Below, piece by piece: positions 20,925 to 33,030 of a stretch of DNA of 64,000 bases. The notes beneath the pieces were generated by a model, which saw only the letters and a program-made list of their open reading frames with translations, was not told where the DNA came from and did not search any database. How positions within the stretch are numbered: the stretch's first letter is position 1; every line of letters begins with the position of its first letter. The position numbers and the translations under genes were made by a program. Location of the stretch: contig CATNEN010000039.1 of the NCBI GenBank assembly GCA_950097015.1, forward strand, positions 15,036,501-15,100,500, written 5' to 3'. Source of the stretch: Macrostomum hystrix. Its lineage: Eukaryota; Platyhelminthes; Macrostomidae.

Positions 20925-23128
20925 AGGGCAGGGGAACAGGTGAGAATGGTAGGAGAACAGGTGAGAATGGTAAGAGAACAGATGAGAATGGTAGGAGAAC
21001 AGGTGAGAATGGTAGGAGAACAGGTGAGAATGATAGGAGAACAGGTGAGAATGGTAGGAGAACAGGTAAGAATGGTAGGAGAACAGGTAAGAATGGTAGG
21101 AGAACAGGTAAGAATGGTAGGAGAACAGGTGAGAATGGTAGGAGAACAGGTGAGAATGGTAGGAGAACAGGTGAGAATGGCAGGAGAACAGGTAAGAATG
21201 GTAGGAGAACAGGTGAGAATGGTAGGAGAACAGGTGAGAATGATAGGAGAACAGGTGAGAATGGTAGGAGAACAGGTAAGAATGGTAGGAGAACAGGTAA
21301 GAATGGTAGGAGAACAGGTAAGAATGGTAGGAGAACAGGTAAGAATGGTAGGAGAACAGGTGAGAATGGTAGGAGAACAGGTAAGAATGGTAGGAGAACA
21401 GGTAAGAAGGGTAGGAGAACAGGTGAGAATGGTAGGAGAACAGGTGAGAATGATAGGAGAACAGGTGAGAATGGTAAGAGAATAGGTGAGAATGGTAGGA
21501 GAACAGGTGAGAATGGTAGGAGAACAGATGAGAATTGTAGGAGAACAGGTGAGAGTGGTAGGAGAACAGGTGAGAGTGGTAGGAGAACAGGTGAGAATGA
21601 TAGGAGAACAGTTGAGAATGGTAGGAGAACAGGTGAGAATGGTAGGAGAACAGGTGAGAATGATAGGAGAACAGGTGAGAATGGTAGGAGAACAGGTGAG
21701 AGTGGTAGGAGAACAGGTGAGAATGGTAGGAGAACAGGTGAGAATGGTCGGAGGACAGGTGAGAATGGTAAGAGAATAGGTGAGAATGGTAGGAGAACAG
21801 GTGAGAATGGTACGAGAACAGGTGAGAATGGTAGGAGAACAGGTGAGAATGATAGTAGAACAGGTGAGAATGGTAGGAGAACAGGTGAGAATGATAGGAG
21901 AACAGGTGAGAATGGTAAGAGAATAGGTGAGAATGGTAGGAGAACAGGTGAGAATGGTAGGAGAACAGATGAGAATTGTAGGAGAACAGGTGAGAGTGGT
22001 AGGAGAACAGGTCAGAATGGTAGAAGAAAAGGTGAGAATGGTAGGAGAACAGGTAAGAATGGTAGGAGAACAGGTAAGAATGGTAGGAGAACAGGTAAGA
22101 ATGGTAGGAGAACAGGTGAGAATGGTAGGAGAACAGGTGAGAATGGTAGGAGAACAGGTAAGAATGGTAGGAGAACAGGTAAGAATGGTAGGAGAACAGG
22201 TAAGAATGGTAGGAGAACAGGTAAGAAGGGTAGGAGAACAGGTGAGAATGGTAGGAGAACAGGTGAGAAAATTGTAGCTAAGCAGGGGAGAATGGTCGGA
22301 GAACAGGTGAGAATGGTAGGAGAACAGGTAAGAATGGTAGGAGAACAGGTGAGAATGGTAGGAGAACAGGTGAGAATGGTAGGAGAACAGGTGAGAGTGG
22401 TAGGAGAACAGGTGAGAATGGTAGGAGATCAGGTGAGAATGGTAGGAGAACAGGTGAGAATGGTAGGAGAACAGGTGAGAATGGTGGAAGAACAGGTGAG
22501 AAAATTGTAGCTAAGCAGGGGAGAATGTTAGGAGAACAGGTGAGAATGATAGGAGAACAGGTGAGAATGGTAGGAGAACAGGTGAGAATGGTAGGAGAAC
22601 AGGTGAGAGTGGTAGGAGAACAGGTGAGAATGGTAGGAGATCAGGTGAGAATGGTAGGAGAACAGGTGAGAATGGTAGGAGAACAGGTGAGAATGGTGGA
22701 AGAACAGGTGAGAAAATTGTAGCTAAGCAGGGGAGAATGGTAGGAGAACAGGTGAGAATGATAGGAGAACAGGTGAGAGTGGTAGGAGAACAGGTGAGAG
22801 TGGTAGGAGAACAGGTGAGAATGATAGGAGAACAGTTGAGAATGGTAGGAGAACAGGTGAGAATGGTAGGAGAACAGGTGAGAATGATAGGAGAACAGGT
22901 GAGAATGGTAGGAGAACAGGTAAGAGTGGTAGGAGAACAGGTGAGAATGGTAGGAGAACAGGTGAGAATGGTCGGAGGACAGGTGAGAATGGTAAGAGAA
23001 CAGGTGAGAATGGTAGGAGAACAGGTAAGAGTGGTAGGAGAACAGGTGAGAATGGTAGGAGAACAGGTGAGAATGGTCGGAGGACAGGTGAGAATGATAG
23101 GAGAACAGGTGAGAATGGTAGGAGAAAG
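20925..23128 (+). repeat. 21-bp minisatellite A with consensus 5' splice sites
   Basis: About 105 units of GAGAACAGGTGAGAATGGTA plus G. Almost every unit contains CAG/GTGAGA or CAG/GTAAGA. Three longer interruptions (AAAATTGTAGCTAAGCAGGG near 22268, 22501 and 22713) mark duplicated blocks of 233 and 212 bp. It begins about 130 bp after the kinase stop codon, on the same strand. Confidence 0.97.
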
Positions 23129-23555
23129 GGAGTAAAGTGAGTATGTTATGTTTTGCTGAATTCCATGTGTCTGCGTTTTTTCGTTTAGGCGATGAAAAAT
23201 GTTACTGTTATATTCTCTGTTGGTACTTCTACAATTTAATGAACTTATTATTTATGATTATCGTGTTTTTTTTGTTCACTTTATTCACAAGTGTAGATTC
23301 TTATCAGCCTACTTGTCAGTAGAAATTAGCGTTATATTATGCTAAAAAGCGCGCGCCAATGCAATGTATTATTTACTAATTACCCTTGAAAGCCCTTTAT
23401 TCATTTTTTGTTATAAACTGTTGCCCTAGTATATATGCGTTATTACCTGTCAACGACTGCTGAACAATATAGAAGTTACCTGTTAGAGTTCTTAAAAATA
23501 TTTCCGCGCAGATAGAAACTAAACTAAACTCTCATTTCCATTGTTTGTTGTACTA
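23129..23555. other. unique spacer
   Basis: AT-rich interval between two arrays; no gene seen. Confidence 0.5.
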
Positions 23556-24815
23556 ATTCAACTGTAAAGACACGTCACTACAGACACTGTATTGATAAGA
23601 TACACTGAACAATAGACACTGTATTGATAAGATACACTGAACTACAGACACTGTATTGATAAGATACACTGAACTACAGACACTGTATTGATAAGATACA
23701 CTGAAGTACAGGCACTGTATTGATAAGATACACTGAACTACAGACATTGTATTGATAAGTGACACTGAACTACAGGCACTGTATTGATAAGAGACACTGA
23801 ACTACAGACACTGTATTGATAAGAGACACTGAACTACAGACACTGTATTGATAAGAGACACTGAACTACAGGCACTGTATTGATAAGAGACACTGAACTA
23901 CAGACACTGTATTGATAAGAGACACTGAACTACAGACACTGTATTGATAAGAGACACTGAACTACAGACACTGTATTGATAAGAGACACTGAACTACAGA
24001 CACTGTATTGATAAGAGACACTGAACTACAGACACTGTATTGATAAGAGACACTGAACTACAGGCACTGTATTGATAAGAGACACTGAACTACAGACACT
24101 GTATTGATAAGAGACACTGAACTACAGACACTGTATTGATAAGAGACACTGAACTACAGACACTGTATTGATAAGAGACACTGAACTACAGGCACTGTAT
24201 TGATAAGAGACACTGAACTACAGGCACTGTATTGATAAGAGACACTGAACTACAGACACTGTATTGATAAGAGACACTGAACTACAGGCACTGTATTGAT
24301 AAGAGACACTGAACTACAGACACTGTATTGATAAGAGACACTGAACTACAGGCACTGTATTGATAAGAGACACTGAACTACAGACACTGTATTGATAAGA
24401 GACACTGAACTACAGACACTGTATTGATAAGAGACACTGAACTACAGACACTGTATTGATAAGAGACACTGAACTACAGACACTGTATTGATAAGAGACA
24501 CTGAACTACAGACACTGTATTGATAAGAGACACTGAACTACAGGCACTGTATTGATAAGAGACACTGAACTACAGGCACTGTATTGATAAGAGACACTGA
24601 ACTACAGACACTGTATTGATAAGAGACACTGAACTACAGACACTGTATTGATAAGAGACACTGAACTACAGACACTGTATTGATAAGAGACACTGAACTA
24701 CAGGCACTGTATTGATAAGAGACACTGAACTACAGGCACTGTATTGATAAGAGACACTGAACTACAGACACTGTATTGATAAGAGACACTGAACTACAGA
24801 CACTGTATTGATACT
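23556..24815. repeat. 32-bp minisatellite with GATA motif
   Basis: About 39 units with core CACTGTATTGATAAGAGACA. Most differ only at ACAGACAC/ACAGGCAC. The 5' units read AAGATACAC or AAGTGACAC instead of AAGAGACAC. Each has TGATAAG, a WGATAR site. Confidence 0.97.
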
Positions 24816-25380
24816 GAACAATGAACACTGATCTATTTCTTGGAAAGCCCTGCAATCAGCGGTTTTAAAATCGCGGGACATTTTAACAAAACACGTTTCC
24901 TTATTCCTTTATTCCAGTTAAGTTTAACTAACTGACTCCACTGCGTGCTCGGAACACACAATTGCAGCTAAAAACTATTTGCTTCCTGCTAGCTAAAGCA
25001 AATAGCTTGTCACATCTATGCACAACCCGGCCTTTCTAGACTGCCTTATTAAATCAAAGAAAGCGAAGACACTCGCTGGCTGATTCGCACTAGCTGTATA
25101 GCCCCAATGTGGACACATCCGGTTTGTTCGTCCGTGCGCGCTCATGTGTGCATTAGGAATTCCGAAGTTCAAATTTCTCCCATAGGTAGAAAGGAACCAC
25201 CTGTTGGGAAAGTGAATAATTATCCCATAGCAAAGGCCGGATATTGCGATTGGGTTTAACTATAGGCTGATGGACAGAAAAAAATGAAGAAGTGCAAAAA
25301 TATTCAAATAGGAAATTTGTCTGTTTTGCGTGTTTCAAATGAGTTTTTAGCCAACAGTTTTTTGCAATCGTACTTCTGAA
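24816..25380. other. unique spacer
   Basis: No gene supported. A B-box-like GCGGTTCGATTCTC just past its end (25392-25405) may be another tRNA-derived fragment. Confidence 0.45.
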
Positions 25381-25442
25381 TGAGAGGTCCGCGGTTCGAT
25401 TCTCAGGCCTAATTCCCAAGTGCTTCGTTGTGAAAGCAGGGG

Positions 25443-25680
25443 GGTTAGTGGCAGAGCGTTTAGTAACGCGTTTGCCTTCCTGAGCTCAATTCCGCGTCGC
25501 GATGGCCGCGGAGAGAAAGTCAGGGCGGATGTACACGCCTGTGTGTGAGCGTATGCCTGCGTACAGTACCTGTGTGCTCAGGAGTCAGCGAAATGGGCAG
25601 AATTGCCTCCTCGCTGGCTGCGGGTCTGGTGTCACCAAATGATGTGTCAATGTGCCCGCAGCCCTCCTGCAATTATTATT
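25443..25680 (+). mobile_element. tRNA-derived SINE, family A copy 2
   Basis: The head GTGGCAGAGCG with AACGCGTTTGCCT matches the copy at 6001. The body shares GAGTCAGCGAAATGGGCAGA and GTGTCACCAAATGATG with the inverted copy at 45205-45388. The B-box is degraded (TGAGCTCAATTCC). It ends in a T-rich tail near 25680. Confidence 0.7.
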
Positions 25681-26805
25681 TTTTTATCGTTGTGAACACA
25701 ATTGACTGTGTTGGAAACATTTTCAGAGATTTCCGTTTTCGTCTTTCCCTTTTTCGAAAATTTCGAAAACAGTTTTGGGATTTTTTTATTGACATTTAAA
25801 AGAGATTGCCACAGTGCAATCCCGCTTGTCTTTCCCTCTGCGATCCGAATGGGATTAACTTCGGCCCGTTGAGTCCAGTCTTTGCAAAGCTTTTATCCCG
25901 TAGTTTTCTCCCAATAGGATTTTTAAAGCGAAGTGCTTCGGTAAACTATGTCAGGACACTATACCTACCTTTTATCTTTCAATTTTGCTTTTTAAAAAAA
26001 CGTCGGCATGACACAGGCTTTTGCAGGTAAATAAAGTAGGGTCCTATTAGTTTATTGGCAATGAATTACTGAAAGCAAGTATTTCCCAGCTAGTCTGTGC
26101 ATGCAGTAGGTATAAGCAAGGGTTATGCATGTGAGGAGGTCAGTATCACTACTGCTGGAATCGATCTAGGCTGCCTACAAAAATCAATTTCGCCTTTTGC
26201 CTTCCCCCTACATCAGGCTACCAACCTCCCCCCCGCTCCACCTCATCGTCCTGCTCTCCACTCTCTTTTTTTGAGTGCGTTGCATTGCCTTCTTGGATTT
26301 CTAAGGGCCTGATTTCTCCAATCCTGCCAACCGCTCCCTTCCCTCATCTCACACACTCGCTTTCACTTTTTCCTTCTATCTGGATAATTTTCGGAATTAC
26401 CGTTTGCAAACTTCTACTAGTATAGCATTTAGTTCTTTAGGAGTTTGGACTCGGAAACTGTTCCAGTTGTAATCGCATTGCTGGGTTTGGCCGGATTAGA
26501 TTACAGCAGCCTATATCAACTGCGGTCGCATTGTCACTATCGCACAGTCTAAAACAATTCTCGCACAGTAGATTCCGTAACAACAGCCGGTTATAAAATA
26601 TTAATGAATTGATTAGCTGATTTAGGCCCAAAATCTAACTCAATCTCATTGTTGATCTAGACTCACGAGGCCAATTTTCTACCGTAGTAAAAGCCTCAGT
26701 AATACAATCCCGCTTAACTTCATTGTAATAAGATCAGCAAGTTTATTAAGGGCTGGTCATGTTGTGTAGACCTACTGATTTTTTTCACTGTCGATAACTG
26801 AAGTT
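25681..26805. other. unique spacer
   Basis: Over 1 kb with only short unconvincing ORFs; I see no gene or repeat. Confidence 0.5.
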
Positions 26806-27665
26806 CAGTATCGAATAAAAAGTCGAAACCTGATGTTTACTATCGAATAAAAATTCGATACCTGATGTTCAGTATCGAACAAAAAGTCGATACCTGATGT
26901 TCAGTATCGAATAAAAAGTCGATACCAGATGTTCAGTATCGAATAAACTGTCGATACCTGATGTTCAGTATCGAATAAGCTGTCGATACCTGATGTTCAG
27001 TATCGAATAAAAGGTGGATACCTGATGTTCAGTATCGACTAAAAAGTCGATACCTGATGTTCAGTATCGAATAAACTGTCGATACCTGATGTTCAGTATC
27101 GAATAAACTGTCGATACCTGATGTTCAGTATCGAATAAAAGGTGGATACCTGATGTTCAGTATCGACTAAAAAGTCGATACCTGATGTTCAGTATAAAAT
27201 AAAAAGTCGATACCTGATCTTCAGTATCGAATAAAAAGTCGATACCCGATGTTCAGTATCGAATAAAGCGTCGATACCTTGTTTAGTATCGAATAAACAT
27301 TCGATACCTTGTTTAGTATCGAATAAACATTCGATACCTTGTTTAGTATCGAATAAACATTCGATACCTGATGTTCAGTATCGAATAAACGGTCGATACC
27401 TGATGTTCAGTATCGAATAAAAAGTCGATACCTGATCTTCAGTATCGAATAAAAAGTCGATACCCGATGTTCAGTATCGAATAAAGCGTCGATACCTTGT
27501 TTAGTATCGAATAAACATTCGATACCTGATGTTCAGTGTCGAATAAAGCGTCGATAACCGAAGTTCAGTATCGAATAAAGCGTCGATACCTGATGTTCAG
27601 TATCGAATAAAAAGTCGAAACCTGATGTTCAGTATCGAATAAACATTCGATATCTGATGTTAGAT
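26806..27665. repeat. 32-bp minisatellite of self-complementary hairpin units
   Basis: About 27 units with core CGATACCTGATGTTCAGTAT. Each pairs GTATCGA with TCGATAC across a short variable loop; the AAACAT variants extend this to GTATCGAAT-AAAC-ATTCGATAC, a 9-bp stem with a 4-base loop. Confidence 0.95.
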
Positions 27666-28244
27666 CCCGAACAGAGTTATGAACATCACTATTGATAATT
27701 CGTTTTCAATGCCGCAGAATTTCGATAGTGGTCCACTTAAAGTAATTGATTTCTATTTCCCTCTGAAACTAATAGCCTGGCAAAATTTTCGAGTTCTAAT
27801 TGAGTGCTAATTGAGTACGAGTACCATCCAGGTAAGTGCCCACCCGATCCCCAGTTCTGGTTCCCCATTCAGCTCTGAAATCCGATAGTCAAACCAATTT
27901 GAGAGCGGATTTTATCCCAAACGCTTTTACAGCTTGAAAATGGGAGCGCCTCGTTAAATTTTATTGAAAGCTCTGGGCACAAAAGCTCTTTGTTACTCAG
28001 ATTTCGAGTCAGCGATTTTGTCAAGTGCTTCTTACGACCATAGATTTTTCACCTCATGAAAGCTAGGATAAATTTTTCCACTTAACTATTCACACAATGG
28101 CCAGTCACCCCAAATCCAGATTGAGTGGGCGGCTGACTGACGGAACTGGGCTGTAGGGCGCCAGTCATAAATCAAATGGACTTACGGAAGACATTAGCCC
28201 CATTGTTTTCCTATGCAAGTGGAGCTCAGTCGCAAAACTTATCA
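27666..28244. other. unique spacer
   Basis: No gene or repeat recognised. Confidence 0.45.
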
Positions 28245-30212
28245 GCTGCATTTCTCCTGCCATTCTCACCTGTTCTCCTGCCATTCTCACCTGTTCTCCT
28301 GCCATTCTCACCTGTTCTCCTGCCATTCTCACCTGTTCTCCTGCCAATCTCACCTGTTCTCCTGCCAATCTCACCTGTTCTCCTGCAATTCTCACCTGTT
28401 CTCCTGCCAATCTCACCTGTTCTCCTGCCATTCTCACCTGTTCTCCTGCCATTCTCACCTGTTCTCCTGCCATTCTCACCTGTTCTCCTGCCATTCTTAC
28501 CTGTTCTCCTGCCATTCTCACCTGTTCTCCTGCCATTCTCACCTGTTCTCCTGCCATTCTTACCTGTTCTCCTGCCATTCTCACCTGTTCTCCTGCCAAT
28601 CTCACCTGTTCTCCTGCCAATCTCACCTGTTCTCCCGCCAATCTCACCTGTTCTCCTGCCAATCTCACCTGTTCTCCTGCCAATCTCACCTGTTCTCCTG
28701 CCAATCTCACCTGTTCTCCTACTATTCTCACCTGTTCTGCTATCATTCCCACCTGTTCTCCTACCATTCTCACCTGTTCTCCTACCATTCTCACCTGTTC
28801 TCCTACCATTCTCACCTGTTCTCCTACAATTCTCACCTGTTCTACTATCATTCTTACCTGTTCTACTATCATTCCCACCTGTTCTACTATCATTCTCACC
28901 TGTTCTCCGACTATTCTCACCTGTTCTACTACCATTCTCACCTGTTCTACTATTATTCTTACCTTTTCTACTATCATTCCCACCTGTTCTACTACCATTC
29001 TCACCTGTTCTCCTACAATTCTCACCTGTTCTACTATCATTCTTACCTGTTCTGCTATCATTCCCACCTGTTCTACTATCATTCTCACCTGTTCTACTAC
29101 AATTCTCACCTGTTCTTCTATCATTCTTACCCGTTCTACTATCATTCTTACCTGTTCTACTATCATTCCCACCTGTTCTACTATCATTCTCACCTGTTCT
29201 ACTATCATTCTTACCTGTTCTACTATCATTCCCACCTGTTCTACTATCATTCTTACCTGTTCTCCTACAATTCTCACCTGTTCTACTATCATTCTTACCT
29301 GTTCTACTATCATTCCCACCTGTTCTACTATCATTCTCACCTGTTCTACTATCATTCTTACCTGTTCTACTATCATTCCCTCCTGTTCTACTATCATTCT
29401 CACCTGTTCTCCGACTATTCTCACCTGTTCTACTACCATTCTAACCTGTTCTACTATTATTCTTACCTTTTCTACTATCATTCCCACCTGTTCTACTACC
29501 ATTCTCACCTGTTATCCTACAATTCTCACCTGTTCTACTATAATTCTTACCTGTTCTGCTATCATTCCCACCTGTTCTACTATCATTCTGACCTGTTCTA
29601 CTACAATTCTCACCTGTTCTTCTATCATTCTTACCTGTTCTACTATCATTCTTACCTGTTCTGCTATCATTCCCTCCTGTTCTACTATCATTCTCACCTG
29701 TTCTCCGACTATTCTCACCTGTTCTACTACCATTCTAACCTGTTCTACTATTATTCTTACCTTTTCTACTATCATTCCCACCTGTTCTACTACCATTCTC
29801 ACCTGTTATCCTACAATTCTCACCTGTTCTACTATAATTCTTACCTGTTCTGCTATCATTCCCACCTGTTCTACTATCATTCTGACCTGTTCTCCTACAA
29901 TTCTCACCTGTTCTTCTATCATTCTTACCTGTTCTACTATCATTCTTACCGGTTCTACTATCATTCCCACCTGTTCTACTATCATTCTCACCTGTTCTCC
30001 GATTATTCTCACCTGTTCTACTATCATTCTTTCCTTCTACTATCATTCTTACCTTCTACTATCATTCCCACCTGTTCTACTATCATTCTCACCTGTTCTC
30101 CTACAATTCTCACCTGTTCTACTAGCATTCTTACCTGTTCTACTATCATTCTCACCTGTTCTCCTACTATTCTCACCTGTTCTACTACCATTCTCACCTG
30201 TTCTCCTACATG
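28245..30212 (-). repeat. 21-bp minisatellite B, inverted relative of A
   Basis: About 93 units. The minus strand reads the same GAGAACAGGTGAGAATGG unit as the array at 20925, with a graded change from GGCAG-type units (28250-28700) to GATAGTAG-type units further on. Blocks repeat within it; GACTATTCTCACCTGTTCTA recurs near 28911, 29414 and 29708. Long ORFs (up to 736 codons) reflect the 21-bp period. Confidence 0.97.
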
Positions 30213-30857
30213 TATCTCTGTTTCGCCATTGTTTCTTCTGCTTTCCTATTTTCTTTATTTGAAATTTGGGCCACATTTTTTTATAGTCATTGTTGAGAGA
30301 GTCAGAAATGTTACCCGTCAGTCATTCCTCGCCTCACCTTATATACACTTCTGCCCTGTCGTGTCGCATTATTGTTTAAAATTAAACAACAGGAGAACTT
30401 CAGTAACCAGCAAAGCCTATTGATAAAATCAGATTTCATGAAGCTTTCTAACTTTGGAAAGGTAATATGAATGTAATCGATTATGGACTCTACAATGTTG
30501 ACTTAATTTAAAATGCCTTTGATGTTGCTAAGGTTATAGGCAATGGGGAATGGGGAGCATTGCTTTTCAATGCTGAAGATCATCACAGATAGCTGAAAGT
30601 TCACTTAATCTAATTAATTAGCAATGATTTGTTTCGTTTAAACTATTTACAGAAAATAACAATTTTGTTGTTTTCAAAATACACTTAATTTAAAACTAAT
30701 GACTCTAGCAATTTGGCAAATTGAAATTGCTTTTTTAAAGCAATTGCTGGCACTTTCAAGTTGAGAAGGCAGTACGATTGGAAGGAATTTTCAACGAACG
30801 CCTATTATGTATATCGACAGCCTTTTTTAATTCTCGGAAAGCAGAGAGGGAGTGAAT
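30213..30857. other. unique spacer
   Basis: AT-rich; no gene supported. Confidence 0.45.
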
Positions 30858-31022
30858 CATCACAGATCCTCACAGAGCCTCACAGAGCCTCACAGATCCT
30901 CACAGATCCTCACAGATACTCACAGATCCTCACAGATCCTCACAGATCCTCACAGATCCTCACAGATCCTAACCGATACTCACAGATCCTCACAGATCCT
31001 CACAGATCCTCACAGATCATAA
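30858..31022. repeat. 10-bp minisatellite CACAGATCCT
   Basis: About 16 units of CACAGATCCT with CACAGAGCCT, CACAGATACT and AACCGATACT variants. The same decamer is one half of the 20-bp unit at 31665-32605. Confidence 0.95.
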
Positions 31023-31664
31023 AAATCCCTAAAGTTACTTATCAGAGAACAATTTTTCAAGTCTTATCATCCCTGCACATTTTATTAAGTTCACTAAAAG
31101 TGCTTAATACAAATATAAATAATTATATTTAATGATAACTTAAAAAAAATAATCTTTCTATTTGTCAGCAGTTTTTCTCACTTGTCCATTTTCTCCCAGT
31201 CGTGCGTGGATGCAAGAAGTGCAAATATTTTAGACTGTGTGAACAGACTGCTAAGGACAAAGGCCATTAAAAATTCTGTAGATTTTATTCCTATACAAAA
31301 GGCCTAGCGCCTACATCTCAGTAGAGGCATTGATCCTGGCTTGTTAGTGCCGTTAACACTGTGCATTTTTTTAATCATAGTCAATGTGGCACTAACTTCT
31401 GTATCAGCATCCTATCTAACCCTGAATCCGTCCTGTCTCCTCAGTCAATGAGATACTCTCTATACGCGTATGCGGATTAGGGGGGTGAGGTTGGTTGGTT
31501 GCGATGTGCAGGTACAGTTAGTTGGGACAAGAACTATTGATGTGAACTATTGATATGAAAGCTATTGATTGAAGCCTGGCATACAGCACTTGATAAAGGT
31601 ACAACGCCCTCATATTCTTCAGATAATCACTAATTTTATGTATACTCAGCTACTTGTTTTTTAA
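31023..31664. other. unique spacer with a 9-bp inverted repeat
   Basis: No gene seen. GTTAGTGCC (31343-31351) and GGCACTAAC (31388-31396) form a perfect inverted repeat 36 bases apart. Confidence 0.5.
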
Positions 31665-32607
31665 TCCTCACAGATACTCAATAATCCTCACAGATACTCA
31701 ATAATGCTCACAGATACTCAATAATGCTCACAGATACTCAATAATGCTCACAGATACTCAATAATGCTCACAGATACTCAATAATGCTCACAGATACTCA
31801 AGAATGCTCACAGATACTCAATAATGCTCACAGATACTCAATAATGCTCACAGATACTCAATAATGCTCACAGATACTCAATAATGCTCACAGATACTCA
31901 ATAATGCTCACAGATACTCAATAATGCTCACAGATACTCAATAATGCTCACAGATACTCAAGAATGCTCACAGATACTCAATAATGCTCACAGATACTCA
32001 AGAATGCTCACAGATACTCACAGATCCTCAAGAATCCTCACAGATCCTCAAGAATGCTCGCAGATACTCACAAATCCTCGAGAATGCTCACAGATCCTCA
32101 AGAGTACTTAAAGATACTCACAGATGCTTAAAAGTGCTCACAGATCCTCACAGATCCTCAAGAATGCTCGCAGATCCTCAAGAATGCTCACAGATCCTCA
32201 AGAATGCTCGCAGATACTCAAGAATGCTCACAGATCCTCAAGAATGCTCACAGATACTCAAGAATGCTCACAGATACTCAAGAATGCTCACAGATACTCA
32301 AGAATGCTCGCAGATACTCAAGAATGCTCACAGATCCTCAAGAATGCTCGCAGATCCTCACAGATCTTCAAGAATGCTCACAGATACTCACAGATCTTCA
32401 AGAATGCTCACAGATTCTCACAGATCCTCAAGAATGCTCGCAGATACTCACAGATCCTCAAGAATGCTCACAGATCCTCAAGAATGCTCGCAGATCCTCA
32501 CAGATCCTCAAGAATGCTCACAGATACTCACAGATCCTCAAGAATGCTCACAGATACTCACAGATCCTCAAGAATGCTCGCAGATCCTCACAGATCCTCA
32601 TTTATTA
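31665..32607. repeat. 10/20-bp composite minisatellite
   Basis: Units of CACAGATACTCAATAATGCT shift at about 31990 to CACAGATCCTCAAGAATGCT with extra decamers. All spacings are multiples of 10 bp. Confidence 0.95.
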
Positions 32608-33030
32608 TTAGGAAGTTCTTTGATTAATCAAGAATCACCAATAAATTCACGATGTCACAGACATTGAGTTGCCTTCTCAATGATTCTTAAAACTCTTAGT
32701 TAGATTCATCAGACAGGCAACATCTAAGGCTCGCAATATATTTGTCGGTCTTCAAACTCTTTAATTCAATTGCTGTCTGCACTTTATTGTAAACGTGGCC
32801 AAAAGAGGATAACGAGGATAACGCCATTTACCAAAATACGAGTAGATTTGACTCAACTCAGTAAGCATTCTTCAGTGCTTCAAGCTAAAATTAGATTTCT
32901 GTTCCAGGACTCTCTTTGATCTGGCTGGCAGCGTTTCAACAGGCAAAACGCAAAGATTAATCTAATAATTGGCCACACTAAATGACTGACGAGCTTGGTA
33001 ATTTCCTTATCACATCGTATTATCCCTGGA
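32608..33030. other. unique spacer
   Basis: No gene seen; overlapping ORFs extend in from the neighbouring array. Confidence 0.45.

Noticed and set aside
23556-24815. Possible CRISPR array (32-bp regular repeat)
   Set aside because: There are no unique spacers; units abut directly and the host is eukaryotic.
28213-30423. 736-codon plus-strand ORF rich in HSHLFSC
   Set aside because: It follows the 21-bp minisatellite, whose period is a multiple of three and stop-free; comparable ORFs open on the other strand and frames, with no non-repeat domain.
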